DNA of 64,000 nt from assembly GCF_019145235.1 (NCBI RefSeq), contig NZ_JAHSTV010000003.1, positions 186,001 through 250,000 on the forward strand, written 5' to 3'. Below, in pieces: positions 35,039 to 44,299 of this stretch. The notes under the pieces were generated by a model. It ran no database searches. It was not told where the DNA came from and saw only the letters and a list, made by a program, of their open reading frames with translations. Position numbers and translations under genes: made by a program. This stretch comes from Pseudomonas farris. GTDB taxonomy: Bacteria; Pseudomonadota; Gammaproteobacteria; Pseudomonadales; Pseudomonadaceae. The stretch's first letter is position 1. The number at the start of each line of letters is the position of its first letter.

Positions 35039-35477
35039 GCACGGCTCCGAAGGTAAAGATGACGGGCATTCTACGCCGCCAAAGGACCCTCGTTCGAAAC
35101 TATTCCCGCGAGTGATGGCTTCGCTGGCGATTGTCGGGATGATGGTGGGCCTGATGATCGGTCGCCTGACCGCGCCCGACCCCAGCGTTTTGCAGCAGGT
35201 CGAGGTGACGGACGATGGGCTGGTGGTGTGGTTCAACAACGAACCTAAAACCCATGGCGAGATAGTCGACGGCAGCGTGGCGCTGTTGTTCGAGGCTGAA
35301 GGCCGTGCACAGAAAGGTCAGCTCAAGCTCAACGGCAGAGACGTGAACTGGCGAACGCGATTGAGTGATGGGGGATTGTTGCTGACGGTGGTGGCGGCCC
35401 GGCCGCTGCAGGGCGAATGGGCCGGTAGCGAGGTCGATGACCGCTGGCGGCTGGAGATCCATCTCCGAGAGCAATAA
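35037..35477 (+). CDS. membrane-anchored hypothetical protein
   Basis: A 146-residue protein with a polar N-terminus, one membrane helix (VMASLAIVGMMVGLMIGRL, about residues 26-45) and a beta-rich periplasmic part (VEVTDDGLVVWFNNEPKTHG, VALLFEAEGRAQKGQLKLNG, DRWRLEIHLREQ). AAGGA lies 12 bases before the ATG at 35037; a start at 35115 (MASLAIVG) is also possible and would remove the overlap with trmL. Function unknown. A 78-bp tandem repeat begins at its stop codon. Confidence 0.65.
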   Translation: MHGSEGKDDGHSTPPKDPRSKLFPRVMASLAIVGMMVGLMIGRLTAPDPSVLQQVEVTDDGLVVWFNNEPKTHGEIVDGSVALLFEAEGRAQKGQLKLNGRDVNWRTRLSDGGLLLTVVAARPLQGEWAGSEVDDRWRLEIHLREQ

Positions 35478-35761
35478 AAGAGGGAATCCCCGGCCTGCCT
35501 GTACCAAGGTCCCCAAAACGGGAGGGCTCGCGCATTGCGGCGTGAGCCCGGTGTAAAGAGGGAATCCCCGGCCTGCCTGTACCAAGGACCCCAAAACGGG
35601 AGGGCTCGCGCATTGCGGCGTGAGCCCGGTGTAAAGAGGGAATCCCCGGCCTGCCTGTACCAAGGACCCTAAAACGGGATGGGCTCGTCGCAGTTGCGGT
35701 ATGAGCCCGGTGTAAAGAGGGGAATCCCCGGCCTGCCTGTACCAAGGTCCCCGAAACTGGG
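35477..35761. repeat. tandem repeat array, 78-bp unit, about 3.6 copies
   Basis: Copies start at 35477, 35555, 35633 and 35714 (the last is partial). The first two are 78 bp and nearly identical, the third is 81 bp and more diverged. Each full unit carries GGGAATCCCCGGCCTGCCTG and a GGGCTC...GAGCCC inverted repeat that can form a hairpin; the third unit keeps the stem although its loop changed. Open frames through the array arise because 78 is a multiple of three. The first copy starts within the stop region of the upstream gene. Confidence 0.93.
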
Positions 35762-35847
35762 TAGTGAATCGAATCACTGATTGGACTATTGCAGGGGGCG
35801 TGCCAGTTTTTAACAAGTTGCAACAGAAAGCCGCTGGGCAGCGCTGA

Positions 35848-35870
35848 AGGCCCCGTAATTCGGGGCTTTT
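35848..35870 (+). terminator. intrinsic terminator after the repeat array
   Basis: GGCCCCG / CGGGGC with TAATT loop, then TTTTGTGTTT. It is the likely end of transcription from 35037 through the array. Confidence 0.75.
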
Positions 35871-35976
35871 GTGTTTCTTCGATATGGTTTTTTTTAGATG
35901 GAGGTCGGATTTTGGATCGGTTGTCGTGCGCGATTGCGGGTCATGGTGCATTGGTGCGGTGCATTGAGCCCTAAAT

Positions 35977-36066
35977 GTGGGAGCGGGCTTGCTCGCGAAA
36001 GCGGTGTGTCATTCAACATCAATGTTGAATGTGATGGCCTCTTTGCGGGCAAGCCTGCTCCCACAT
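35977..36066. repeat. REP doublet
   Basis: Forward copy at 35977 and a diverged inverse (TGCGGGCAAGCCTGCTCCCAC) ending about 36066; loop has CAACATCAATGTTG. Confidence 0.88.
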
Positions 36067-36110
36067 GGAGTTGATGTCAGCCACAAATAGACGGGCTTGG
36101 CACAAATCCT

Positions 36111-36133
36111 GTGGGAGCGGGCTTGCCCGCGAT
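36111..36133 (+). repeat. single REP copy
   Basis: GTGGGAGCGGGCTTGCCCGC at 36111-36130, without an inverted partner nearby. It lies 35 bases past the 3' end of ntrC. Confidence 0.85.
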
Positions 36134-36167
36134 TGGATCTTGCGGTCAACGAAGAGCTAAAGGGTGT

Positions 36168-37604
36168 TTAACCCTCATCCCCCTCATCATCATCCCCACC
36201 ATCAACCTTCATCCCCAATTCCTTGATCTTGCGGGTCAAGGTATTGCGGCCCCAACCCAGTAGCACGGCGGCGTCGCGGCGGCGGCCGGCGGTGTGTTTG
36301 AGGGCGGTTTCGATCATGATCCGCTCGAAGGCCGGCACGGCGCTATCCAGAAGGCTCGACTGACCGCGAGCCAGCGCCTGATCAGCCCACTGACGCAACG
36401 CTTGCTCCCAGTTGGTCACCGGCGCCGAGTCCTGCGGCAGGCTCAGCAGTTCTGGCGGCAGATCGCTGATGTGCACTTCGCGACCCGAAGCCATCACAGT
36501 GATCCAGCGGCAGGTGTTTTCCAGCTGACGCACGTTGCCTGGCCACGGCAGGTTTTTCAGGTATTCCTCGGTTTCGCTTTTCAGCAGCTTCGGTTCCACC
36601 GCCAGTTCTTGCGCGGCGCGGCTGAGGAAGTGCTTGGCCAGGGTCGGGATGTCTTCGCGACGGTCCGACAGCCGTGGAATGTGGATGCGGATCACGTTGA
36701 GGCGGTGGAACAAGTCCTCACGGAATTTTCCGGCATGCACCAGGGTTTCCAGATTCTGGTGAGTCGCGGCGATGATTCGCACATCGACCTTCACTGGCAC
36801 ATGGCCGCCTACGCGGTAGAACTCACCGTCCGCCAATACTCGCAGCAAGCGAGTCTGGGTATCCGCCGGCATGTCGCCGATTTCATCGAGGAACAGTGTG
36901 CCACCGTCCGCCTGCTCAAAACGCCCGCGACGCAGGTTGGCCGCGCCGGTGAATGCGCCTTTTTCATGGCCGAACAGTTCGGACTCCATCAGATCCTTGG
37001 GGATCGCCGCCATGTTCAGCGCAATGAACGGCGAGGCCGCCCGTGGGCTGTGACGGTGCAGGGCGTGGGCCACCAGTTCTTTACCGGTACCCGATTCGCC
37101 ATTGATCAACACGGTGATGTTGGAGTGGCTCAAGCGCCCGATGGCGCGAAACACTTCCTGCATCGCCGGCGCTTCGCCGATGATTTCCGGGGTGCGGGTC
37201 AAGGCGACCGGGACTTCCAGGCCTTGCTGTTCCTGAGCGTGCTGATTGGCGCGCTTGACCAGAGAGACGGCTTCGTCGACATCGAACGGCTTGGGCAGGT
37301 ATTCAAATGCGCCGCCCTGATAGGATGCGACAGCGCTGTCCAGGTCGGAGTGCGCGGTCATGATGATCACCGGCAGTCGTGGGTGTTGTTCGCGAATCCG
37401 TGCCAGAAGGTCCAGACCGCTGGCGCCCGGCATGCGGATGTCGGAGATGATCACGTCCGGCTGCTGGCGCGCCAGGCGGCTCATCACGCCATCGGCGCTG
37501 TCGAAGCTTTGCGTGGTCATGCCTTCCTGCTGCAAGGCTTTTTCCAGGACCCAACGGATAGAACGGTCGTCATCGACGATCCACACGGTTTCACTACGGC
37601 TCAT
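36168..37604 (-). CDS. ntrC: nitrogen regulation response regulator NtrC
   Basis: A 478-residue sigma-54 activator: receiver domain (1-120) with phospho-acceptor Asp55 (VIISDIRMPG), AAA+ domain with Walker A GESGTGKE (169-176), the sigma-54-contacting GAFTGA loop (216-221) and Walker B GGTLFLDEIGDM, and a C-terminal Fis-type HTH (AAVLLGWGRNTLTRKIKELG). Under nitrogen limitation NtrB phosphorylates it and it switches on glnA and other genes. A very acidic tail (GGDDDEGDEG) follows the HTH. ATGA overlap with ntrB upstream. Confidence 0.97.
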   Translation of the reverse strand: MSRSETVWIVDDDRSIRWVLEKALQQEGMTTQSFDSADGVMSRLARQQPDVIISDIRMPGASGLDLLARIREQHPRLPVIIMTAHSDLDSAVASYQGGAFEYLPKPFDVDEAVSLVKRANQHAQEQQGLEVPVALTRTPEIIGEAPAMQEVFRAIGRLSHSNITVLINGESGTGKELVAHALHRHSPRAASPFIALNMAAIPKDLMESELFGHEKGAFTGAANLRRGRFEQADGGTLFLDEIGDMPADTQTRLLRVLADGEFYRVGGHVPVKVDVRIIAATHQNLETLVHAGKFREDLFHRLNVIRIHIPRLSDRREDIPTLAKHFLSRAAQELAVEPKLLKSETEEYLKNLPWPGNVRQLENTCRWITVMASGREVHISDLPPELLSLPQDSAPVTNWEQALRQWADQALARGQSSLLDSAVPAFERIMIETALKHTAGRRRDAAVLLGWGRNTLTRKIKELGMKVDGGDDDEGDEG

Positions 37605-38686
37605 GTCGATGTGGCTCCTTGTTCCAGTGGCAGAAAGATCGAGAACGTGGTGTGGCCTGGATGGCTGTCACATTCGATCAGGCCCTGGTGCTGGCTGATG
37701 ATGTTCTGGGTAATGGCCAAGCCGAGCCCGGTACCGTCCGGGCGGCCGCTGACCATGGGGAAGAAGATGGTTTCTTGCAGCTCGGCGGGGATCCCCGGGC
37801 CGTTGTCGATGATTTCGATCTTGGTCACCAGGCGATGGCGCACGTGGCCGATGGTGAACTGGCGCATGGCGCGGGTGCGCAAGCTGATGCGGCCAAGGCG
37901 CAGCTCGTTCTGGCTGCTGATGGCCTGCATTGCGTTGCGCACGATGTTCAGGACGGCCTGAATCATCTGTTCGCGATCAATCAACACATCTGGAATGCTT
38001 GGGTCGTAGTCGCGCACCAAAGTGATGCAGCCCTGACTTTCGGCCTCCACCAACTGACCCACGCGCTCCAGCACTTCATGGACGTTGCACATGGCCAGTG
38101 ACGGCAGTTTGTTGGAGCCGAGCATGCGATCCACCAGATTGCGCAGGCGATCGGCTTCTTCAATGATGACGTTGGTGTAATCGCGCAGGCTTTCTTCCGG
38201 CAATTCACGGGCGAGTAACTGAGCCGCGCCGCGAATCCCGCCGAGAGGGTTTTTGATTTCGTGGGCGAGGCCGCGTACCAGCATCTTGCTGGTCTCCTGC
38301 TTCGACAGCTGCGCCTCTTCCTTGGTGATTCGCAGCAAGCGATCACGCGGGTGAACCTCCAGCAACAGCAGTGTGGCGCCATTGCTCAGGATCGGTGTCA
38401 CGGCGTAGTCGACGGTCAGGGTCTGGCCGGTAAGGGCGGTGAGCATCGCTTCGCGCTTGGTAAACGGGTGCGCCTGCTCGACTGCCTGGCGCAGGGAATT
38501 CAGCGCTTCGGTGGATTCGGTGAACAACTCACTGATGAACTGCCCATGGCTACGCTGACCACTGATAGCCAGCAGCATCTCCGCCGCCGGGTTCATGTAC
38601 TCAAGGCGCAGTTCGGCGTCGAGCAGAATGGTGGCGGTGGTCAGGTTGTCGAGTAGCAAGCGGTGTAGTGCGTCGCTAATGGTCAT
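37601..38686 (-). CDS. ntrB: nitrogen regulation sensor kinase NtrB
   Basis: A 361-residue cytoplasmic histidine kinase: N-terminal PAS domain (TATILLDAELRLEYMNPAAE), phosphorylated His142 in GLAHEIKNPLGGIRGAAQLL, N box (VLNIVRNAMQAI), G1 (IDNGPGIP) and G2 (PDGTGLGLAITQN). PII protein sets its kinase/phosphatase balance; no membrane segment. Start at 38684-38686 (MTISDALHRLL) with AGAGGT 7 bases before; the open frame extends to 38851. An NtrC-box-like palindrome lies about 200 bases upstream. Confidence 0.96.
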   Translation of the reverse strand: MTISDALHRLLLDNLTTATILLDAELRLEYMNPAAEMLLAISGQRSHGQFISELFTESTEALNSLRQAVEQAHPFTKREAMLTALTGQTLTVDYAVTPILSNGATLLLLEVHPRDRLLRITKEEAQLSKQETSKMLVRGLAHEIKNPLGGIRGAAQLLARELPEESLRDYTNVIIEEADRLRNLVDRMLGSNKLPSLAMCNVHEVLERVGQLVEAESQGCITLVRDYDPSIPDVLIDREQMIQAVLNIVRNAMQAISSQNELRLGRISLRTRAMRQFTIGHVRHRLVTKIEIIDNGPGIPAELQETIFFPMVSGRPDGTGLGLAITQNIISQHQGLIECDSHPGHTTFSIFLPLEQGATST

Positions 38687-38885
38687 CAGGACCTCTTTTG
38701 GAGCGGGGCATGCGCATGAATAACGCGCCGATACGGGGAAAATGCAAAAACCAAACCAAGGCTCCGAAAAGAAGCGTTTAGAGCCTGAAACAGGCGTTTG
38801 ACGCTCATTTGCGTGGCGTTCTGCCAGCTTTCGCGGGTACTTTCGAACCAAAATGGGTTGCGATGTGAGTACTGTGCACTCTATC

Positions 38886-38900
38886 GCACCAATATAGTGC
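38886..38900. promoter_or_regulatory. putative NtrC-binding palindrome
   Basis: GCACCAATATAGTGC keeps GCAC-N7-GTGC of the NtrC consensus (TGCACC-N5-GGTGCA). It is about 200 bases upstream of ntrB, a possible autoregulatory site. Confidence 0.4.
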
Positions 38901-38950
38901 GCAAACCTGAACGAAGTAAAAGAAGCTCAGTCAGCGCGGATGCGAAAACC

Positions 38951-39041
38951 TGTGGGAGCGGGCTTGCTCGCGAAAGCGGTTTGTCAGGCGACATCAATGT
39001 TGGCTGTGCCGCCGTCTTCGCGAGCAAGCCCGCTCCCACAT
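38951..39041. repeat. REP doublet
   Basis: Forward copy at 38952, inverse copy ending 39040; loop with ACATCAATGTTGG. Confidence 0.9.
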
Positions 39042-39063
39042 GGGTGCGCTTAACTGACTGGCA

Positions 39064-39672
39064 TCAGCGCCAGAAGGAGCTTTCTTCTTCGGGTTTGTCT
39101 TTGAGAGGGCATTCCGGCCGTTGGCCGTAGTCGGTAAGGACGCAGGGTTTGACCTGACGTTTCTGCGCGAGGGAAATGCGCTGCATGTGGAAGGGTTGAT
39201 TGGCCGTGCGTTCGACGGTGCGGCCCTGTTCGTCGAGGATTTCCACGGACAGCTGATGACTGCCGCGGTCGATGTTGCTCAGGGCGAATACAGGGCTCGG
39301 GCCGGGCTCGGCGGTGGGTTGGCCATCCAGCAGCAGACGATAGCGATGGCCCTGTTGCAGGCCGGGTTCGCTGGTAACGCTGACGATCAATTCACCGGTA
39401 GTGCTACGGATCGTGGCATCCGGGTCCGGCACCAGCACACGAAGCATGTCGTAATGAAACAGGGGTTTGGCTTGGTTTTTCGCGGCCGTCATTGGCCCGG
39501 CGCCGCTCGGGTTGGCCGACATTCGATTGCTGGTCGCCAGCGGTACACGCTTGGCATTACGGGTGCCCGGCTGATCGGTGAAGACCCGATTGCCCTGGGC
39601 GTCTATGTAGGTAAAAACCTCGGCCATTACCGGCAGGCTGATCAGCCATGCGACCAACAGCCAGAACCTCAA
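39064..39672 (-). CDS. DUF4124-domain exported protein
   Basis: A 202-residue protein with a signal peptide (MRFWLLVAWLISLPVMA) followed by a DUF4124 segment (EVFTYIDAQGNRVFTDQPGT) and a beta-rich C-terminal part (LIVSVTSEPGLQQGHRYRLL, FALSNIDRGSHQLSVEILDE). A short variant of the same plan is encoded upstream and overlaps by 4 bases. Both probably reside in the periplasm; function unknown. A single late Cys pair (KPCVLTDYGQRPECPL) could form a disulfide. Confidence 0.85.
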   Translation of the reverse strand: MRFWLLVAWLISLPVMAEVFTYIDAQGNRVFTDQPGTRNAKRVPLATSNRMSANPSGAGPMTAAKNQAKPLFHYDMLRVLVPDPDATIRSTTGELIVSVTSEPGLQQGHRYRLLLDGQPTAEPGPSPVFALSNIDRGSHQLSVEILDEQGRTVERTANQPFHMQRISLAQKRQVKPCVLTDYGQRPECPLKDKPEEESSFWR

Positions 39673-40184
39673 GGCTTATGCACCCGTTGTACGGTGAGAG
39701 TCACGGTAGGGCTCTGCTGCACGACGTTTTGCCCATCGATCACCTGAACCGCGAGGCGGTGTTCGCCACGGTCGATGTTCACCAGTTGCAGAATCGGGAC
39801 GTTGCTCGGTTGGCCGTAGGGTTGATCGTCCAGTAACAGCCTCAATCGATGAGAGCCTTGCAGGCGCGGTTGGATCAATACGCTGACCGTGAACGTGCCA
39901 TTGTTGGCGCGCAGGGCTTCTTCGGTAGGCAAACCGGTCAGCTCCAGCACCTGATAGGCGCTGTTGGGCTGTTCGCGGCTACTGGATTGCGCAGGCGCTA
40001 CAGGCTCGCTCGGCGGTTGAATCTCGACGCTGTTGAGCGGTGGCAACTCCACGGGTTGAGCCTTTACGCCATCAGGCGGTTGATTGCTGTAGGCGGTGTT
40101 GCCGTTGGCATCGGTGTACTTGTAGATCTGCGCGGCGGCGGGCAGGGCAATCAGCACAAGCAGGTATAACAACAATGAGCGCAT
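39669..40184 (-). CDS. DUF4124-domain exported protein, paralogue
   Basis: A 171-residue protein with signal peptide (MRSLLLYLLVLIALPAAAQ), DUF4124 segment (IYKYTDANGNTAYSNQPPDG) and a C-terminal beta domain (FTVSVLIQPRLQGSHRLRLL, LQLVNIDRGEHRLAVQVIDG) that matches the downstream gene. The pair arose by tandem duplication. The start at 40184 is chosen over 40211 because the signal peptide begins there. It lies between ntrB and glnA with no obvious link to nitrogen metabolism. Confidence 0.85.
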   Translation of the reverse strand: MRSLLLYLLVLIALPAAAQIYKYTDANGNTAYSNQPPDGVKAQPVELPPLNSVEIQPPSEPVAPAQSSSREQPNSAYQVLELTGLPTEEALRANNGTFTVSVLIQPRLQGSHRLRLLLDDQPYGQPSNVPILQLVNIDRGEHRLAVQVIDGQNVVQQSPTVTLTVQRVHKP

Positions 40185-40285
40185 TGCAGGCTTCCATTGG
40201 CCGTTGGGCAAGTGTCCGGCCCTGTTCCGTTCATGGCGACTAAGCGCTGAGCATAGAGCACTTCAGCGCACGTCGGCAGGTCGGC

Positions 40286-40834
40286 TCAACGGCTGGCGCT
40301 GCACAACTCAGCGGTGGCGCGTACCTGGGCAAGCTGACGCAATGGCGCGTGGGTGCCGGTTTTATTGGCCTTGGCCAGCCAGGACGGGCACTGCGGGTCG
40401 TTGCGATAAGGGCTGAAATCGGCCAGTTGTTGCAGCAGGCGTTTTTGTAACTGATCAAGTTGTGGGCGGATCTGCCCGACGAGATCGGGGCGGGGATCGT
40501 TGGGCGCCTTGCCTTGTGCATGCCAGTCAGACAGGTGCGCGTATTGCACCAGTTTGTTGGCCTCGATCTGCGCCGAGAAGAACTGTTCGACGGCTTCGTT
40601 GCTCAATTTATAGGCAGGTGCCAAGGCGACAGCGCCGGCAATGACTTCGCGCTCGCGCTGACGGTCTTCGACTGGTTTACCGCTGTCCCATTTGCTCAGC
40701 GCGACCTGATCGGCAATCGCCAGGCGTTCTTCGATGGTGCCAAGCAACGGGGCGAGGGCGGCGGGGGCTGGGCTGGCAAAAGCGCTGTTGGCCAGCAGGG
40801 TGGTGAGCAGGGCAAGGCACGGGCGTAGGCGCAT
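40286..40834 (-). CDS. periplasmic chorismate mutase, AroQ-gamma type
   Basis: A 182-residue exported protein: signal peptide (MRLRPCLALLTTLLANSAFA) then the helical AroQ fold (LGTIEERLAIADQVALSKWD with the active-site Arg/Lys, GKPVEDRQREREVIAGAVAL, and FFSAQIEANKLVQYAHLSDW). Secreted AroQ enzymes convert chorismate to prephenate outside the cytoplasm; in pseudomonads they can feed a periplasmic phenylalanine route. The start at 40834 is preferred over 40885. Two late Cys (PQCPSW and ELCSASR) may form a disulfide. Confidence 0.87.
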   Translation of the reverse strand: MRLRPCLALLTTLLANSAFASPAPAALAPLLGTIEERLAIADQVALSKWDSGKPVEDRQREREVIAGAVALAPAYKLSNEAVEQFFSAQIEANKLVQYAHLSDWHAQGKAPNDPRPDLVGQIRPQLDQLQKRLLQQLADFSPYRNDPQCPSWLAKANKTGTHAPLRQLAQVRATAELCSASR

Positions 40835-40913
40835 GGGGCATCTCGGCTTTATCGGATGAAGGCCATGATGCACGCAACCGGGCATTCGATGACAGACGGT
40901 CGCCCATAAAAAA

Positions 40914-40931
40914 GGCCTCCCGAAGGAGGCC
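40914..40931. terminator. terminator of glnA
   Basis: GGCCTCC-CGAA-GGAGGCC, with an A-run (40908-40913) that becomes the T-run on the minus strand just after glnA. Confidence 0.88.
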
Positions 40932-40968
40932 TCTCTTTTGTCACGCCGCGTAGCACGGCGCTACTGGA

Positions 40969-42375
40969 TCAGCAGCTGTAGTACAGCTCATATTCCAGTG
41001 GGTGTACGAAGGTACGAACCTTGATTTCTTCTTCGCTTTTCAGGGCGATGTAAGCGTCGATGAAGTCGTCGCTGAAAACGCCGCCTTTGGTCAGGAACGC
41101 ACGACCTTTGTCCAGCTCTTCCAGGGCTTCCTTCAGGCTGCCGCAAACTTGTGGGATCTCTTTCGCCTCTTCAGGCGGCAGGTCGTACAGGTTTTTGTCA
41201 GCTGCGTCGCCAGGGTGGATCTTGTTCTGGATGCCATCCAGGCCAGCCATCAACAGTGCAGCGAAGCCCAGGTACGGGTTAGCTGCCGGATCCGGGAAGC
41301 GAGCTTCGATACGGCGAGCGCGAGGGCTGGACACGTAAGGAATACGGATCGAAGCCGAACGGTTACGAGCCGAGTAAGCCAGCATCACTGGAGCTTCGAA
41401 ACCTGGGACCAGACGCTTGTAGGAGTTGGTCGACGGGTTGGTGAAGCCGTTCAGAGCCTTACCGTGCTTGATGATGCCGCCGATGAAGTACAGAGCGGTA
41501 TCGGACAGGCCGGCATAGCCTTCGCCAGCGAAGGTGTTCTTGCCATCTTTGGCGATGGACAGGTGAACGTGCATACCCGAACCGTTGTCGCCGTACAGAG
41601 GCTTAGGCATGAAGGTCGCGGTGCGGCCATATGCGTCAGCAACGTTGTGTACGCAGTACTTCAGGGTTTGAACTTCGTCAGCCTTGGCAACCAGGGTGTT
41701 GAACTTCACGCCGATTTCGTTCTGACCGGCAGTCGCCACTTCGTGGTGGTGAACTTCGATGACCAGACCCATTTCTTCCATGGCGTTGCACATGGAGGTA
41801 CGGATTTCGTGGTCGTGGTCGAATGGCGGAACAGGGAAGTAGCCGCCTTTGACGCCTGGACGGTGGCCTTTGTTGCCGCCTTCCACGTCCTGGTCGGACA
41901 TCCACGAACCTTGTTCGGAGAAGATTTTGAACATGGAGCCGGAGATGTCGGACTTGAACTTCACTTCGTCGAAGATGAAGAATTCAGGCTCTGGACCCAC
42001 GAATACGGTGTCGCCGATACCGGTCGACTTCAGGTATTCCTCGGCACGCTTGGCGATCGCACGTGGGTCACGGTCGTAGCCTTGCATGGTCGAAGGCTCG
42101 ATCACGTCGCAAACCAGGATCAGGGTCGGCTCTTCGGTGAACGGGTCGAGAACGGCAGTGCTGTCGTCCGGCATCAGGATCATGTCGGAAGCTTCGATGC
42201 CTTTCCAGCCAGCAATGGAGGAACCGTCGAACATTTTGCCTTCTTCGAAGAAAGCTTCATCCAGCCCATCGCGAGCCGGCATGGTCACGTGGTGCTGAGT
42301 GCCTTTGGTGTCCGTGAAGCGCAGATCAATCCACTTGACGTCATGATCTTTGATGAGTTGAACCGACTTCGACAT
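40969..42375 (-). CDS. glnA: glutamine synthetase, type I
   Basis: A 468-residue dodecameric enzyme that makes glutamine from glutamate, ammonia and ATP. Marks: [20 protein letters not shown], the [20 protein letters not shown] active-site region, and [20 protein letters not shown]. The adenylylation Tyr397 is in [10 protein letters not shown], so it is open to GlnE control. A sigma-54 promoter about 100 bases upstream (42474-42490) and NtrC half-sites further up fit control by the ntrBC genes located 2.3 kb downstream in the same direction. Confidence 0.97.
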   Translation of the reverse strand: MSKSVQLIKDHDVKWIDLRFTDTKGTQHHVTMPARDGLDEAFFEEGKMFDGSSIAGWKGIEASDMILMPDDSTAVLDPFTEEPTLILVCDVIEPSTMQGYDRDPRAIAKRAEEYLKSTGIGDTVFVGPEPEFFIFDEVKFKSDISGSMFKIFSEQGSWMSDQDVEGGNKGHRPGVKGGYFPVPPFDHDHEIRTSMCNAMEEMGLVIEVHHHEVATAGQNEIGVKFNTLVAKADEVQTLKYCVHNVADAYGRTATFMPKPLYGDNGSGMHVHLSIAKDGKNTFAGEGYAGLSDTALYFIGGIIKHGKALNGFTNPSTNSYKRLVPGFEAPVMLAYSARNRSASIRIPYVSSPRARRIEARFPDPAANPYLGFAALLMAGLDGIQNKIHPGDAADKNLYDLPPEEAKEIPQVCGSLKEALEELDKGRAFLTKGGVFSDDFIDAYIALKSEEEIKVRTFVHPLEYELYYSC

Positions 42376-42473
42376 AGTGTCCTCCGGGTGGCTTCGGGCT
42401 TAGTAGTGGATGCCCTTAGAATGTGGGTGATGCCGGCGCGAATACTCTGCCAAGGCAACCTGCCTCACAAGGG

Positions 42474-42490
42474 AGCAAATTGCATGCCAG
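42474..42490 (-). promoter_or_regulatory. sigma-54 (-24/-12) promoter of glnA
   Basis: The reverse complement CTGGCATGCAATTTGCT has GG and GC 10 bases apart and the TTGC of the -12 box. It lies about 100 bases upstream of the glnA start, pointing leftwards. Confidence 0.75.
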
Positions 42491-42657
42491 TGCCCCACCA
42501 TGGGTTTTTTGCCCCAATATCACGCTTATAAAGGTGCAAAGCCTCGAAAAGCGCCAAACCTCGCCCTGTAATGTAGCGTTGAAATCCATAAATGACCTGT
42601 TTTGGTGCGCGCAAAACCTTCTGCACATTAACTGGTTAAACCTTGAGCAATTTCCGC

Positions 42658-42663
42658 TATAAT
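42658..42663 (+). promoter_or_regulatory. -10 box for thiI
   Basis: TATAAT preceded at 16 bases by TTAAAC (a weak -35); the thiI start is 43 bases on. Confidence 0.5.
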
Positions 42664-42705
42664 CCGCGCCCCCCTTTTTCGGCTGGCCCAGCGCGCGCTG
42701 TTTTC

Positions 42706-44160
42706 ATGAAACTAATCGTAAAAGTCTTCCCCGAGATCACCATCAAGAGCCGCCCGGTACGGATGCGTTTCATCCGCCAGTTGGCCAAAAACATCCGTAC
42801 CGTGCTCCGCGATCTGGACCCGGCTGTGGTGGTGAACGGTGTGTGGGACAATCTCGAGCTGGAAACCCGCGTCAGCGAGCCGAAAGCCCTGAAGGATATG
42901 ACCGAGCGCCTGAGCTGCATGCCGGGCATCGCGCATTTCCTGCAGGTCGATGAATACCCGTTGGGCGACTTCGACGACATCGTCGCCAAGTGCAAGCAGC
43001 ATTTCGGTGACGCCCTGGCCGGGAAGATCTTTTCGGTGCGCTGCAAGCGTGCCGGCAAGCACGAATTCAGCTCCATGGACGTCGAGAAATATGTCGGCAG
43101 CCAACTGCGTCGTCAGTGCGGCGCCGCCGGAATCTCGCTCAAAGAGCCGGAAATTGAAGTTCGCATCGAAATTCGCGACAAACGGTTGTTCGTGATCCAC
43201 AGCCAGCACAACAGCATCGGCGGTTATCCGCTGGGTGCCCTGGAACAGACGCTTGTATTGATGTCCGGTGGCTTCGATTCCACCGTCGCCGCCTACCAGA
43301 TCATGCGCCGCGGACTGATGAGCCATTTCTGCTTCTTCAATCTGGGCGGACGTGCCCACGAACTGGGCGTCATGGAAGTCGCGCACTTCATCTGGAAGAA
43401 GTACGGCAGCTCCCAACGCGTGTTATTTGTCAGTGTGCCGTTCGAGGAAGTACTGGGAGAAATTCTCGGGAAAGTCGATAACAGTCATATGGGTGTAGTT
43501 TTGAAGCGTATGATGTTGCGCGCTGCTTCCCGTATTGCCGATCGACTGGAGATCGAAGCGCTGGTCACCGGCGAAGCGATTTCCCAGGTGTCGAGCCAGA
43601 CGTTGCCGAACCTGTCCGTGATCGACTGCGTGACCGACAAGCTGGTCTTGCGACCGCTGATCGCCAGTCACAAGCAGGACATTATCGACCTGGCCAACGA
43701 AATCGGCACTGCCGATTTCGCCAAGCACATGCCGGAATACTGCGGGGTCATCTCGGTGAACCCAAAGACCCATGCCAAGCGTCCGCGCGTGGAGCATGAA
43801 GAGAAAGAATTCGACATGGCAGTGCTCGAGCGTGCGCTCGAGAACGCCAAACTGGTGCCGATCGATCGCGTGATCGACGAATTGGGCCAGGATTTGCAGA
43901 TCGAAGAAGTCAGCGAAGCACTGGCGGGCCAGATCATTATCGACATCCGTCACCCGGATGCCGCTGAAGACGAGCCGCTGGAACTTGCTGGCATTGAGGT
44001 GCAGACGATGCCGTTTTATGCATTGAACGCTCGTTTCAAGGAACTGGACCCTACTCGCCAGTACCTGTTGTATTGCGACAAAGGCGTGATGAGTCGCCTG
44101 CATGCCCACCATTTGCTCAGTGAGGGGCATGCCAATGTGCGCGTTTATCGACCGAGCTAA
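42706..44160 (+). CDS. thiI: tRNA 4-thiouridine synthase / thiamine sulfur transferase
   Basis: A 484-residue protein: N-terminal ferredoxin-like and THUMP domain (RNA binding, about 60-165), PP-loop ATPase with SGGFDS (187-192) and a C-terminal rhodanese domain with the persulfide Cys457 ([14 protein letters not shown]). It makes s4U8 in tRNA and passes sulfur to thiazole synthesis. A second conserved Cys is in MPEYCGVIS. The long form with rhodanese is the gamma-proteobacterial type. It starts at the ATG 42706; the frame is open from 42643. Confidence 0.96.
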   Translation: MKLIVKVFPEITIKSRPVRMRFIRQLAKNIRTVLRDLDPAVVVNGVWDNLELETRVSEPKALKDMTERLSCMPGIAHFLQVDEYPLGDFDDIVAKCKQHFGDALAGKIFSVRCKRAGKHEFSSMDVEKYVGSQLRRQCGAAGISLKEPEIEVRIEIRDKRLFVIHSQHNSIGGYPLGALEQTLVLMSGGFDSTVAAYQIMRRGLMSHFCFFNLGGRAHELGVMEVAHFIWKKYGSSQRVLFVSVPFEEVLGEILGKVDNSHMGVVLKRMMLRAASRIADRLEIEALVTGEAISQVSSQTLPNLSVIDCVTDKLVLRPLIASHKQDIIDLANEIGTADFAKHMPEYCGVISVNPKTHAKRPRVEHEEKEFDMAVLERALENAKLVPIDRVIDELGQDLQIEEVSEALAGQIIIDIRHPDAAEDEPLELAGIEVQTMPFYALNARFKELDPTRQYLLYCDKGVMSRLHAHHLLSEGHANVRVYRPS

Positions 44161-44299
44161 GTGCCCGGGGCTGTTTGCCTGTGGCCTGCGTCACCGGCCC
44201 CCCGACGCCGCCGTCAAGCTGTAACGGCTTTGACGGACTCTAAAGTTAATCGCTGCCACGACCTGTCAGCACACCGAATCCTCTGATCGAGATACACAA

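Larger units (their letters stand above)
38687..39063. other. 377-bp intergenic region upstream of ntrB
   Basis: No gene is seen. It contains the putative NtrC site at 38886-38900 and the REP doublet at 38951-39041. Confidence 0.6.
42376..42705. other. 330-bp divergent regulatory region, glnA / thiI
   Basis: It holds the glnA sigma-54 promoter, GGTGC NtrC half-sites at about 42533-42538 and 42604-42609, and a TATAAT for thiI at 42658-42663. No gene seen. Confidence 0.6.

Noticed and set aside
35477..35761. CRISPR array
   Set aside because: The copies are direct repeats without unique spacers of constant length and there are no cas genes.
35100..35951. 283-codon minus-strand frame with repeated 26-residue units
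   Set aside because: The repeats are the DNA tandem array read in frame because 78 is divisible by three; there is no start site and it overlaps the plus-strand gene.
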